Assembly: GCF_001425045.1 (NCBI RefSeq)
Contig: NZ_LMDJ01000001.1
Location: 124,001-188,000, forward strand
DNA: 64,000 nt
Source: Massilia sp. Root351
GTDB lineage: Bacteria > Pseudomonadota > Gammaproteobacteria > Burkholderiales > Burkholderiaceae_D
Direction: 5' to 3'
Shown: in pieces, positions 18,025 through 28,437 of the stretch
How the letters are laid out: the number at the start of each line of letters is the position of its first letter
Position numbering within the stretch: position 1 is the first letter of the stretch
Made by a program: the position numbers and the translations under genes
The notes under the pieces: model-generated
Databases searched by the model: none
What the model was told of the DNA's origin: nothing
The model's input: only the letters and a program-made list of their open reading frames with translations

Positions 18025-18801
18025 ATGGGTAGACTCCTCGCCATCGACGGCTTGAACATTGTGCGCCGCGTGTATGAAGCCAGCCCCGAACCCGATTCGG
18101 ACCTGAAGGCCGACATCGCGCTGCGCCACGCGCTGTCCTCGTTCCGCAACCTGATCACCGACCACCAGCCGACCCACGTGCTGCCGGCTTTCGACTACGG
18201 CGGCGCCACCTGGCGCCACCAGCTCTACGCCGGCTACCGCGAGGGCCGCGCGCCCATGCCCGGCGTGCTGCGCGAGGCGCTGCCGGAGTTCTACCAGCGC
18301 CTGGCCGGCTTCGGCCTGCGCGTGGTCAGCCTGCCGGAGGTGGAGGCGGACGACGTGATCGGCACCGTGGTGCTGCGCTGGCTGGCCGAGGACAGGGGCG
18401 CGGCGGTGGTGGCCACCACCGACAAGGACCTGCATTGCCTGGTTGCCCAGGGCGCGCTGGTGTGGGACCATTTCAAGAGCGAATGGCACGACTATGCCTG
18501 GTGCGAGAAGAAGTGGGGCGTGCCGCCCGAGCAGCTGCCGGATCTGCTGGCGCTGATGGGCGACGCCACCGACAGCATTCCCGGCGTGTCCAAGGTGGGC
18601 CTGAAGACAGCGGCCAGGCTGTTGCGCACTTACGGCAATCTGGACGCCATCATGGCCGGCGCCGGCATCCTCAAGGACACGCTGGGCGAAACGTTACGAA
18701 AAGAGCGCGAGATGCTGTATCTTTCTCGTCAGCTGGTGCAGTTGAAGACCGACGTGCGGGTCGGCGTGAGCTGGAACATGCTGGCCTGGGAATCCGCGTA
18801 A
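18025..18801 (+). CDS. xni: 5'-3' exonuclease/flap endonuclease-like protein (Xni/ExoIX type)
   Basis: A 258-residue FEN-superfamily nuclease without a polymerase. Acidic metal-binding motifs are present in order: AIDGLN, PAFDYGG, EVEADDVIGT, TTDKDLHCL and GDATDSIPGVSKVG, followed by a helix-hairpin-helix-like KTAARLLRTYG. The length equals E. coli Xni. ATG 18025 is preceded by a possible -10 TAGAAT near 17989. The role would be processing of flapped or primed DNA, redundant with the PolA 5' nuclease. The neighbouring genes give no further clue. Confidence 0.88.
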   Translation: MGRLLAIDGLNIVRRVYEASPEPDSDLKADIALRHALSSFRNLITDHQPTHVLPAFDYGGATWRHQLYAGYREGRAPMPGVLREALPEFYQRLAGFGLRVVSLPEVEADDVIGTVVLRWLAEDRGAAVVATTDKDLHCLVAQGALVWDHFKSEWHDYAWCEKKWGVPPEQLPDLLALMGDATDSIPGVSKVGLKTAARLLRTYGNLDAIMAGAGILKDTLGETLRKEREMLYLSRQLVQLKTDVRVGVSWNMLAWESA

Positions 18802-18825
18802 AAGATAAAACAAGTGGGGTGAGAG

Positions 18826-19245
18826 ATGTTAAAAGCGGTGATAGTCGACACCAGCGCGGTGGCGCGCGGCTTGCTGAACACGGTGCTGCTCGACGGCGGC
18901 TACGACGTGGTGGGCCAGGGCCACACCGGCGCCAGCGCCATCGCCCTGATGGTGAAGCACCAGCCGCAGCTGGTGTGCATTGCGCGCGACGTGTTCGACG
19001 CCGACGAGGCCTCCGTGGCCGAGCTGCGCAAGGGCTGGCCGAAGTCGCTGATCTTCATGGTGTCGAGCGAGTTCGACGCGGCCACGGTGCAGAAGGCGCA
19101 CGCCATGGGCGTGAACGGCTTCATCGTCAAGCCCTTCAACGCCGGCACGGTGCTCAACACCATCCGCAACACCGTGATCGCGATGGTCAAGCGCCAGCAG
19201 AAAGCGCTGGCGGAGCAGAACGGCGGCGAAGCGCCGGGCGGGTAG
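18826..19245 (+). CDS. Response-regulator receiver-like protein lacking the phospho-acceptor Asp
   Basis: A 139-residue single-domain protein with the CheY-like beta-alpha pattern. V5-I6-V7-D8 is strand 1 with one of the acidic residues, and KAHAMGVNGFIVKPF carries the conserved Lys and Pro. The position normally holding the phosphorylated Asp (strand 3, here LVCIARD) is A53; D55 is two residues later. The Thr/Ser position is kept in FMVSSEF. It is therefore probably a degenerate receiver that does not work by ordinary phosphorylation. It follows xni by 24 bases on the same strand and has no kinase beside it. It ends in a short polar tail (KRQQKALAEQNGG). Confidence 0.82.
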   Translation: MLKAVIVDTSAVARGLLNTVLLDGGYDVVGQGHTGASAIALMVKHQPQLVCIARDVFDADEASVAELRKGWPKSLIFMVSSEFDAATVQKAHAMGVNGFIVKPFNAGTVLNTIRNTVIAMVKRQQKALAEQNGGEAPGG

Positions 19246-19272
19246 GGGGGAGCGCAGCGTGGCCCGCCGAGC

Positions 19273-20379
19273 TCAGAACGTCGAGCCAGCGATAATCCCG
19301 CCGCCCAGGCACACATCGCCGTCATACAGCACGGCCGACTGCCCCGGCGTCACCGCCCACTGGGCGTCCGGGAAGCCCAGCGAGAAGTTGAGCGCCCCGT
19401 CGGCCTGCACGTCGCACGGCACGTCGGCCTGGCGGTAGCGCGTCTTGGCCGAGATGCGGCCGGCTTCAGGCGCCTCGCCGGCGATCCAGCTGGCCTGGTC
19501 CGCCGTCAGCGCGGACGACAGCAGCCACGGATGGTCGTGGCCTTGCACCACCCACAGCGTATTGTTTTCAATGTCCTTGCGCGCCACGTACCAGGCGTCG
19601 CTGGAACCGTCGGGGTTCTGGTAAGTCTTCACGCCGCCGATGCCGATGCCCTTGCGCTGGCCCAGCGTGTAGAACGACAGGCCCACATGCTCGCCCACCA
19701 CCTTGCCGTCCGGCGTCTTCATCGGGCCCGGCTTGTGCTGCAGGTAGCGGCCCAGGAATTCGCGGAACGGGCGCTCGCCGATGAAGCAGATGCCGGTCGA
19801 ATCCTTCTTGGCCGCGTTCGGCAGCTGCAGCTGCTCGGCGATCTTGCGCACTTCGGTTTTCGGGATTTCACCCAGCGGGAACAGCGTCTTCGACAGCTGC
19901 GCCTGGTTCAGGCGGTGCAGGAAGTAGCTCTGGTCCTTGGTGTGGTCGAAGGCCTTGAGCAGCTCGAAGCGGCCGTGCCGGGCATTCTGGCGCACGCGCG
20001 CGTAGTGGCCGGTGGCGATCAGGTCCGCGCCCAGGTGCATGGCGTGGTCGAGGAAGGCCTTGAACTTGATTTCGGCGTTGCACAGCACGTCCGGGTTCGG
20101 CGTGCGGCCGGCCTGGTATTCGCGCAGGAACTCGGCGAACACCCGGTCCTTGTACTCGGCGGCGAAGTTGACCGCCTCGATGTCCACGCCCACCACGTCG
20201 GCCACGCTGGCCGCGTCGATCCAGTCCTGGCGCGTGGAGCAGTATTCGGAGTCGTCGTCATCTTCCCAGTTCTTCATGAACAGGCCGATCACCTCGTAAC
20301 CCTGTTCCTTGAGCATCCACGCCGCGACCGAGGAATCGACCCCGCCCGACATGCCGATAACGACTTTTTTCTTACTCAT
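19273..20379 (-). CDS. mnmA: tRNA-specific 2-thiouridylase MnmA
   Basis: A 368-residue enzyme that thiolates U34 of tRNA-Lys, -Glu and -Gln. The PP-loop SGGVDS is at residues 11-16. The two catalytic cysteines are C100 ([10 protein letters not shown]) and C198 ([12 protein letters not shown]). The length is standard. It is downstream of the Nudix gene on the same strand, as nudJ-mnmA in E. coli, with about 40 bases between them. Confidence 0.97.
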   Translation of the reverse strand: MSKKKVVIGMSGGVDSSVAAWMLKEQGYEVIGLFMKNWEDDDDSEYCSTRQDWIDAASVADVVGVDIEAVNFAAEYKDRVFAEFLREYQAGRTPNPDVLCNAEIKFKAFLDHAMHLGADLIATGHYARVRQNARHGRFELLKAFDHTKDQSYFLHRLNQAQLSKTLFPLGEIPKTEVRKIAEQLQLPNAAKKDSTGICFIGERPFREFLGRYLQHKPGPMKTPDGKVVGEHVGLSFYTLGQRKGIGIGGVKTYQNPDGSSDAWYVARKDIENNTLWVVQGHDHPWLLSSALTADQASWIAGEAPEAGRISAKTRYRQADVPCDVQADGALNFSLGFPDAQWAVTPGQSAVLYDGDVCLGGGIIAGSTF

Positions 20380-20422
20380 TCTTGATTTCCGTCAAACTTC
20401 TTTTAACTTGCTTCAAATTCGC

Positions 20423-20905
20423 TCAAACCTCGTCAAACACGGAGACATGTGTGTGCAACAGGTCCAGGGGCGCCCGTTTGCCCGCCAGGTACTCGTCGAC
20501 GCAGGTGAGCAGCAAAGGACTGCGGTGGCGCTCGGCGCAGGCCGCGATTTCATCGCGCGTGAGCCACATGGTGCGCAGGATGCCTTCGTCCAGCGGGCGC
20601 CCTTCGTGCAGGGCGCCTGCCACGCCGCAAAAGGCGAAGCGCAGATACTGCACCGCCTCGCCGGTGCGTGCCGAACGGTAGCGCGACATATACATGCCCA
20701 CCAGGCCGGTGGGCGTGAAATCGTAGGCGGTTTCTTCCAGCACTTCGCGCACCACGGCCTGCTCCAGCGACTCGAGCGGATCCAGGTGGCCGGCCGGCTG
20801 GTTCAGGCGTATTCCGTCGCTGGTTTCCTCCTCGATCAATAGGAATTTGCCATCGCGTTCGATGACAGCGGCAACGGTTACAGAGGGTCTCCAGGTACGC
20901 GGCAT
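20423..20905 (-). CDS. nudJ: Nudix hydrolase, NudJ-like
   Basis: A 160-residue Nudix protein. The Nudix box spans residues 39-61 (GHLDPLE, then REVLEETAY); the metal-binding E57/E58 are present, and the usual Gly after the EE pair is Ala60. ATG 20905 has AAGGAAG 7 bases upstream; a further ATG at 20932 gives a longer N-terminus without that support. Adjacency to mnmA is as in E. coli nudJ (ymfB), whose product hydrolyses HMP-PP and nucleoside di/triphosphates. Substrate assignment rests on this synteny. Confidence 0.88.
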   Translation of the reverse strand: MPRTWRPSVTVAAVIERDGKFLLIEEETSDGIRLNQPAGHLDPLESLEQAVVREVLEETAYDFTPTGLVGMYMSRYRSARTGEAVQYLRFAFCGVAGALHEGRPLDEGILRTMWLTRDEIAACAERHRSPLLLTCVDEYLAGKRAPLDLLHTHVSVFDEV

Positions 20906-21203
20906 GTGTCTCTTCCTTGAAAGAGCCGCCATTTTAGCTTGTTCCGGGGTGTTGCGTTCCGATGTCGCCTAAATAGAGGGAAACTTCGATTAAAACCGGT
21001 TTTTGGGACTTGTTTTGCACGTGGTGGAATATGGTTTCCACGGTATGAAACCGGGGGTGTCTTATGCGCGACAGGCTATGGTTGTTGCTCGGCCAAAAAG
21101 GTTATCTTTCTAGAAAACCGTGCTATGTTCTCTGGAAGAGCAAGATTTGCAACATTATTTGGCAATATATTTCGCAATATTATTAGCAACTTCTGGAGGC
21201 AAC
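20906..21203. promoter_or_regulatory. AT-rich intergenic leader before pntAA
   Basis: About 300 bases without a gene. The region contains the palindrome AAAACCGGTTTT (20992-21003), a dyad GTGGAA/TTCCAC (21024-21041), and an AT-rich stretch in which GCAA recurs at 21149, 21162, 21174 and 21186 (spacing 13, 12, 12). The pntAA ribosome binding site TGGAGG closes it. No clear -35/-10 pair or known riboswitch was recognised. It must carry the transhydrogenase promoter. Confidence 0.4.
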
Positions 21204-22316
21204 ATGAGGATAGGCATACCGGCGGAAACGAGGCCTGGGGAAACCCGGGTCGCGGCCACGCCAGAGACAGTAAAGAAGCTCGCTGCCAAGCACCAAATCA
21301 TCGTCCAGGCGGGGGCCGGCATCACGGCCTCGGTGACCGATGAGGCGTATGCGGCGGCCGGCGCCACCATCGGCACGGCGGCGGACGCGTATGGCGCCGA
21401 GGTGGTGCTGAAAGTACGCGCCCCGAGCGCCGAGGAGCGCGTGCTGATGAAGCCGGGCACGGTGTTGATCGGCATGCTCAACCCTTTCGATGCGGAAAAC
21501 ATCACCGCCATGGCCGCTGCCGGGCTGCAAGCCTTCGCGCTGGAAGCGGTGCCGCGCATCACGCGCGCGCAGTCGATGGACGTGCTGTCCTCGCAGGCCA
21601 ACATCGCCGGCTACAAGGCGGTGCTGGTGGGCGCCAACACCTACCAGCGCTTCATGCCCATGCTGATGACCGCCGCCGGCACCGTGAAGGCGGCCCGCGT
21701 GCTGATCATGGGCGTCGGCGTGGCCGGCCTGCAGGCGATCGCGACCGCCAAGCGCCTCGGCGCGGTGATTGAAGCGTCGGACGTGCGCCCGCCGGTGAAG
21801 GAGCAGGTGGAATCGCTGGGCGCCAAGTTCATCGACGTGCCCTTCCTCACCGACGAAGAGAAAGAGATTGCGCAAGGTTCGGGCGGCTATGCCCGTTCCA
21901 TGCCGGCCGACTGGATGAAGCGCCAGGCGGCACTGGTGCACGAGCGCGCCAAGCTGGCCGACATCGTGATCACCACCGCGCTGATCCCGGGCCGCGCCGC
22001 GCCGGTGCTCATTTCCGAGGAAACCGTGAAGGCCATGAAGCCGGGCTCCGTCATCGTCGACCTGGCCGTCAGCCAGGGCGGCAACTGCCCGCTGTCGGAA
22101 CTGAACAAGACCGTCATCAAGCACGGCGTGCACATCGTCGGCGAGCCGGACCTGGCCTGCCACGTGGCGGCGGACGCCTCCGCCCTGTACGCGCGCAACG
22201 TGCTGGACTTCCTCAAACTGATCATCGACAAGGAAGACAAACTGGTGATCGACCGCGAAGACGAGATCCTGAAGGCCACCCTGGTGTGCGCCGACAATCT
22301 GGTCCTGCGCAAATAA
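21204..22316 (+). CDS. pntAA: NAD(P) transhydrogenase subunit alpha part 1 (NAD-binding domain)
   Basis: A 370-residue domain I of proton-translocating transhydrogenase, encoded as a separate gene as in Rhodospirillum. Motifs are MRIGIPAETRPGETRVAATP at the start, the nucleotide-binding glycine motif VLIMGVGVAGLQAIATAKRLG, the mobile-loop region around SGGYARSMP, and VIVDLAVSQGGNCPLSE. ATG 21204 follows TGGAGG by 5 bases. It acts on the cytoplasmic side, passing hydride between NADH and NADP+ with the membrane subunits encoded next. pntAB begins 10 bases downstream. Confidence 0.95.
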   Translation: MRIGIPAETRPGETRVAATPETVKKLAAKHQIIVQAGAGITASVTDEAYAAAGATIGTAADAYGAEVVLKVRAPSAEERVLMKPGTVLIGMLNPFDAENITAMAAAGLQAFALEAVPRITRAQSMDVLSSQANIAGYKAVLVGANTYQRFMPMLMTAAGTVKAARVLIMGVGVAGLQAIATAKRLGAVIEASDVRPPVKEQVESLGAKFIDVPFLTDEEKEIAQGSGGYARSMPADWMKRQAALVHERAKLADIVITTALIPGRAAPVLISEETVKAMKPGSVIVDLAVSQGGNCPLSELNKTVIKHGVHIVGEPDLACHVAADASALYARNVLDFLKLIIDKEDKLVIDREDEILKATLVCADNLVLRK

Positions 22317-22326
22317 GGAGAACAAA

Positions 22327-22659
22327 ATGGAAGTTAGCCACACCATCATCAATCTCATTATCTTCGTGCTGGCGATCTACGTCGGCTACCACGTGGTCTG
22401 GGGCGTTACGCCCGCGCTGCATACACCGCTGATGGCGGTGACCAATGCGGTATCGGCCATCATCATCGTCGGCGCCATGCTGGCGGCCGGTCTGACCGAA
22501 GGCCTGACCGGCCAGGTTGCCGGCACCGTGGCGGTGGCGCTGGCCGCCGTCAACGTGTTCGGCGGTTTCCTGGTCACCCAGCGCATGCTGGAAATGTTCA
22601 AGAAAAAGGAACCCAAGGCCAAGCCTGTGGCTGCCGCGATCGAGGGAGGCAAAGCATGA
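22327..22659 (+). CDS. pntAB: NAD(P) transhydrogenase subunit alpha part 2 (membrane)
   Basis: A 110-residue membrane protein with about three to four hydrophobic helices (INLIIFVLAIYVGYHVVWGV; AVSAIIIVGAMLAAGL; VALAAVNVFGGFLVTQRML). It is domain IIa of the proton channel. AAGGAG lies 5 bases before the ATG. Its last codons overlap pntB (ATGA at 22656), which indicates translational coupling. Confidence 0.94.
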   Translation: MEVSHTIINLIIFVLAIYVGYHVVWGVTPALHTPLMAVTNAVSAIIIVGAMLAAGLTEGLTGQVAGTVAVALAAVNVFGGFLVTQRMLEMFKKKEPKAKPVAAAIEGGKA

Positions 22660-24134
22660 GCTTCATCAGCATGAACCTCGTCACGATGATGTACCTGATT
22701 GCCTCGGTGTGTTTCATCCAGGCGCTCAAGGGCTTGTCGTCGCCGGCCAACGCGCGCCGCGGCAATGCCTTCGGCATGACCGGCATGGCCATCGCGGCCG
22801 TCACCACGCTGGCGCTGATCCTCAAACTGCGCGCCGACGCTGCCAGCGCGGGCATCGGCTCGGGCAATGGCCTGGGCCTCGGCCTGGTGGCGCTGGGCGT
22901 GGTGGTGGGCGGCAGCATCGGCGCCTATCTGGCCAAGACCGTCGAGATGACCAAGATGCCGGAACTGGTGGCCGCCATGCACTCGCTGATCGGCCTGGCC
23001 GCAGTTTGCATCGCGGTGGCAGCCGTGTCCGAGCCGCACGCCTTCAACATCGCCAAGGTGGGCGAGGCACTGCCGCTGGGTAACCGGCTGGAACTGTTCA
23101 TCGGCACCTTTGTCGGCGCCATCACCTTCTCGGGATCGGTGATCGCTTTCGGCAAGCTGGCGGGCAAGTACAAGTTCCGCCTGTTCCAGGGCGCGCCGGT
23201 GGTGTTCGCCGGCCAGCACATGCTGAACCTGGCGCTGGCGGTGGTGATGGTCGGCCTCGGCCTGGCCTTCGTGTTCGCCGGCGGCGTGGAACCGGCATGG
23301 ACCCCGTTCATCATCATGACCGCCATCGCCTTCGTGCTGGGCGTGCTGATCATCATCCCGATCGGCGGCGCGGACATGCCGGTGGTGGTGTCGATGCTGA
23401 ACTCCTACTCCGGCTGGGCGGCGGCCGGCATCGGCTTCTCGCTGAACAACTCCATGCTGATCATCGCCGGTTCGCTGGTGGGTTCCTCGGGTGCGATCCT
23501 GTCCTACATCATGTGCAAGGCCATGAACCGCTCCTTCTTCAACGTGATCCTGGGCGGCTTCGGCGGCGACGCAGCGGCGGCCACCTCGGGCGGCGGTTCG
23601 CAGCCTGCGCGCCCGGTCAAATCGGGTTCGGCGGACGACGCGGCCTTCATCATGTCGAATGCGGAAACCGTCATCATCGTGCCAGGCTACGGCCTGGCGG
23701 TGGCGCGCGCGCAGCACTCGCTCAAAGAGCTGGTCGAGAAGCTGACCCACAAGGGGGTGACCGTGAAGTATGCGATCCATCCGGTGGCGGGCCGCATGCC
23801 CGGCCACATGAACGTGCTGCTGGCGGAAGCCGAAGTGCCGTACGACCAGGTGTTCGAGATGGAAGACATCAATGGCGAATTCGGCCAGACCGACGTGGTG
23901 CTGGTGCTGGGCGCGAACGACGTGGTGAACCCCGCCGCGAAAGATCCGAAATCGCCGATCGCTGGCATGCCGATCCTGGAGGCTTACAAAGCGAAGAGCA
24001 TCATCGTCAACAAGCGCTCCATGGCCTCCGGCTATGCGGGCCTGGATAACGACCTGTTCTACCAGGCCAACACCATGATGGTGTTCGGCGACGCCAAGAA
24101 AGTAATTGAAGACATGGTCAAAGCGGTCGAATAA
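22656..24134 (+). CDS. pntB: NAD(P) transhydrogenase subunit beta
   Basis: A 492-residue protein: nine or so membrane helices (domain IIb) up to about residue 300, with the conserved GGADMPVVVSMLNSYSGWAA, then the NADP-binding domain III with VPGYGLAVARAQHS, HPVAGRMPGHMNVLLAEA and VLVLGANDVVNPAA. It uses the proton gradient to make NADPH from NADH. It is the last gene of the three-gene operon and is followed 20 bases later by a strong terminator. Confidence 0.96.
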   Translation: MSFISMNLVTMMYLIASVCFIQALKGLSSPANARRGNAFGMTGMAIAAVTTLALILKLRADAASAGIGSGNGLGLGLVALGVVVGGSIGAYLAKTVEMTKMPELVAAMHSLIGLAAVCIAVAAVSEPHAFNIAKVGEALPLGNRLELFIGTFVGAITFSGSVIAFGKLAGKYKFRLFQGAPVVFAGQHMLNLALAVVMVGLGLAFVFAGGVEPAWTPFIIMTAIAFVLGVLIIIPIGGADMPVVVSMLNSYSGWAAAGIGFSLNNSMLIIAGSLVGSSGAILSYIMCKAMNRSFFNVILGGFGGDAAAATSGGGSQPARPVKSGSADDAAFIMSNAETVIIVPGYGLAVARAQHSLKELVEKLTHKGVTVKYAIHPVAGRMPGHMNVLLAEAEVPYDQVFEMEDINGEFGQTDVVLVLGANDVVNPAAKDPKSPIAGMPILEAYKAKSIIVNKRSMASGYAGLDNDLFYQANTMMVFGDAKKVIEDMVKAVE

Positions 24135-24153
24135 GGCGGCTGCGCGCCAGACC

Positions 24154-24183
24154 AAAGCCCGCCTTCCGGCGGGCTTTTTTTTT
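24154..24183 (+). terminator. Rho-independent terminator of pntAA-AB-B
   Basis: A 10-bp stem (24154-24163 with 24168-24177) has the loop TTCC and runs into nine T residues (24175-24183). It lies 20 bases after the pntB stop; its T-run abuts the stop codon of the convergent minus-strand gene. Confidence 0.92.
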
Positions 24184-25111
24184 AGTCGAAATCGGACGCG
24201 GGGCTGGGCCTGGCGCGCCGGCGGGCGAATTCGGCGGTGTCGGCGGCGTAGCGCTGGCGCGACGATTCGGTTTGCCAGCTCGATTGCGCGCGCACCAGTG
24301 CGGCCGCGCCTTCGCGCGTGCCGAGCAGGCGGTCGATGCGGATGATGGCGGCGCGGCCCCACGGCGTGCGAGGGCAGGCGAAACCGGCGGTGACGGGGGC
24401 GCCGCTGCCGGCCACCGGCACCGTGGCCAGCGTGGCCAGCTCCGGCGCGCGCGCGCGCTCGTAGGCGAAAGCGAAGTCATAGTCCAGCGTGTAGTCGGTG
24501 CGGCCGGCGGCGATCATCTTGAAGATGTTCTTGCCGTAGTTGCCGGCCGCCGTGGTGTGCAGCCCGGATGGCGCGGGCCGCTGCGCGATGGCCTGGTCGG
24601 CGAACTCGCCATAGCTGCGCTTGTCCACCACCAGGCCGCGCAGCGCGCCCTGCGCCAGCAGGGCGGTGAGGTTGGCTTCGCCGGCACTGTTGAGCGGTAT
24701 GGCCGGCAGGGTGTCGCTGCGCACCACGAGGCTGGGCGGCGGCAGGCGGTTGGCGTCGCTGAAGTAGGCGATCCGTTCGCGGTCCGGCGTGCGCAGCGCC
24801 GCAGCGAAGCAGACCTGCTCGCCGCGCCCCAGCATCTCCCAGGTACGGCGCGCGTTGGCGTAGATGAAGCGGTGTTCGGTGTGCGGCCATCTGGCCAGGA
24901 TGAAATTGACCGCCTGGTCGGCCACGCCCTGGCCCGGCTTGCCGTTCACAGGGATGGAAGCGGGGGCGAAGTCGGGCATCACCCAGGTCATCACGTCGCC
25001 GGCTTGCGCGGCGCGGCAGGCGGACAGCAACGCCGCCACGGCCAGCGCCACGCTCAACGCGCGCCGGTGCAGCGGAAGGGAGGCGCTGGCTTGGGGGGCG
25101 GAGGCGGGCAT
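24182..25111 (-). CDS. Periplasmic-binding-like conserved protein (TIGR02285-like)
   Basis: A 309-residue exported protein: an N-terminal signal with hydrophobic core ALSVALAVAALLSACRAAQA (a Cys is present but the lipobox is not convincing), then a bilobed solute-binding-like fold with VMPDFAPASIP, IYANARRTWEMLGRGEQVCF, LRGLVVDKRSYGEFAD and TDYTLDYDFAF. The pattern resembles the uncharacterised TIGR02285 family related to polar amino-acid binding proteins. No transporter gene is adjacent, so it may be a stand-alone sensor or an orphan binding protein. It is the last gene after ubiH, 33 bases downstream, probably in the same transcript. Confidence 0.75.
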   Translation of the reverse strand: MPASAPQASASLPLHRRALSVALAVAALLSACRAAQAGDVMTWVMPDFAPASIPVNGKPGQGVADQAVNFILARWPHTEHRFIYANARRTWEMLGRGEQVCFAAALRTPDRERIAYFSDANRLPPPSLVVRSDTLPAIPLNSAGEANLTALLAQGALRGLVVDKRSYGEFADQAIAQRPAPSGLHTTAAGNYGKNIFKMIAAGRTDYTLDYDFAFAYERARAPELATLATVPVAGSGAPVTAGFACPRTPWGRAAIIRIDRLLGTREGAAALVRAQSSWQTESSRQRYAADTAEFARRRARPSPASDFD

Positions 25112-25144
25112 GGCGCGTCGGCTGGCTGGTGGCTGGCTGGGCGT

Positions 25145-26331
25145 CTAGCGGCGGCCGTACATCATCAGTTCGGCCAGCACGCTGCGCGCGGGGCCGAACA
25201 AGTCGATGGCGGCAAGCGAGGCGCCCAGCAGGACCTGCGCGGGCGAGTCGTTGGCGAACACGCGCGCCATGGTGTCGGTCAGGTGCACGGTCAGGCTGCG
25301 GTCGCCGCGGCGCAGGCTTTCATATTGCGCCAGCATGGACGGCGTGGCGCCTTGCGCCAGCAGGCGCGCCAGCACGGCGGCGTCGCGCAGGCCCAGGTTC
25401 AGGCCCTGGCCCGCCACCGGGTGCAGGGTCTGCGCGGCGTTGCCGATGGCGGCCATGCGCGCCGATCCCTGTACGCCGGCGTTCAATCCGAGCGGGAAGG
25501 CCAGCCGGCGCGAGACGCCGGTGAAGCTGCCCAGCCGCGTGCCGAAGGCCTCGCCCAGCTGCTGCAGGAAGGCCGCGTCGTCCAGGCCGAGCAGGCTGTG
25601 CGCCGTCTCCGGCCGCACGCACCACACCAGCGAGTATTCATCGTCCTGCGGCAGCAGCGCCAGCGGGCCTTGCGCGGTGAAGCGCTCGTAGGCGCGGTGC
25701 GGCACCGGCGCGCTGCTGCGCACCTGCGCGATGATGGCGGTCTGGCCATAGTCGCGCTGCATGGACTTGGCCTGCTGCTCGCCGAACAGGCCGCCCTCGG
25801 CCTGCACCACGATGGAGGCCGTGAGCGTGCGCCGCTTGCCGTCCTCCTCGACGGCGATGGCGACCTGGCCGGGCTGCTCGTCCAGGCCGGTCACCAGCGC
25901 GGGCCGCAGCGCGGCGATGCCGGCGCGCCCGCAGGCCGCGCCCAGCTCCGTCACGAGCGCGCCGTATCGGCTCACGTAGCCCAGTGCGTCGAGCTTGTGC
26001 TCCTCGCGGTCTATCACGCTGCGGCCGAACTGGCCACGGCGCGACACGTGGATCTGGTGGATGGCGGTGGCGGGCACCGGCCAGCTGCCGATGTCTTCCA
26101 GGATCTGGCGGCTGCCGTAGGACAGGGCCAGCGAGCGCGGATCGTTGCTGGCCTGCTGCAGGGTGCGTGCGTCGATCAGCGCGATGCGCTGGGGCGCCAC
26201 GCTGCGCTTGACCAGCAGCGCCGCCAGCGCCATGCCGGCCGGGCCGGCGCCGCAGATGGCGATGTCATAGTCCGGCGGCAGCGGCTGCATCTGCTGCACC
26301 GGCGCTGCGCCGGTATAGGTGCGCGGGCCGC

Positions 26332-26335
<4 letters not shown>
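25145..26335 (-). CDS. ubiH: FAD-dependent ubiquinone hydroxylase, UbiH/UbiF/COQ6 family
   Basis: A 396-residue flavoprotein monooxygenase. The ADP-binding glycine motif DIAICGAGPAGMALA follows an atypical 24-residue N-terminal extension. The family RSLALSYGSRQIL segment and the second FAD motif AIGNAAQTLHPVAGQGLNLGLRDAAVLA are intact. It hydroxylates the ubiquinone ring. It overlaps pepP by ATGA, the same order as pepP-ubiH in E. coli, which favours the C4 hydroxylase UbiH over paralogues UbiF/UbiI; sequence alone does not settle the regiospecificity. Confidence 0.87.
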
Positions 26336-27701
<1,366 letters not shown>

Positions 27702-27705
<4 letters not shown>

Positions 27706-28427
27706 GGCGCGGAGCTTCCGGCGGCGGCCTTCACGCCGTTGAGCTCATTGAGCTGGTCCACCGTGCCGACGTTGACCCAGTCGCCCTCGTACAGCTCGCC
27801 GCCCACCTGGCCCAGGTCCGCATACTGGCGCAGCAGCTTGCCCAGGCCGGCGCGCTGGCCCGGCGCGATGCCGTCGAACATTTCGGCGCGGTACACGCCG
27901 ATGTTACCGAAGTTCCACAGCGTCTCGCCTTCATTGGCGACGGTGTACATGTTCAGCGCGAAGTCGCCCTTCGGGTTGTGCCAGGGGTTCTTGGTCAGCC
28001 AGATCCAGGCCGCGTCGCGCTTGTCCTTCGGGTAAGGGTTGCCCCACATGTCCTTATCGTGCAGCACGTCCTTGACCTGTTCGAAGTCGAAGTAGGGACA
28101 GTAGATGTCGCCCGAGATGGCCAGGAAGGGCTCTTCGCCCAGCAGGTGGCGCGCCTGCGCGATGCCGCCCGCCGTTTCCAGCGGCACCGGCTCCGGCGAA
28201 TAGCGGATCTGTGCGCCGAACTGGCTGCCGTCGCCCAGCGCGTCCTCGATCATGTGGCCGAGGTGGGAATGGTTGATGACGATGTCCGTGATCCCGGCGC
28301 GCACCAGGTTCAGGATGTGCCAGACGATCAGCGGCCGGCCGCGCACCTTCAGCAGCGGTTTCGGGCAGTCGTCGGTCAGCGGACGCATGCGCTCGCCGCG
28401 TCCGGCGGCCAGTATCATGGCTTTCAT
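27702..28427 (-). CDS. murU: N-acetylmuramate alpha-1-phosphate uridylyltransferase MurU
   Basis: A 241-residue sugar-phosphate nucleotidyltransferase. The N-terminal signature LAAGRGERMRPLTDDCPKPL and the metal-binding ISGDIY are present. Placed directly downstream of the kinase gene amgK, it should convert MurNAc-1-P to UDP-MurNAc in the muropeptide recycling shortcut described in Pseudomonas putida. That pathway bypasses the fosfomycin-sensitive MurA step. The start at 28427 lies 10 bases after the amgK stop. Confidence 0.92.
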
Positions 28428-28437
28428 GGCGCCGTCC

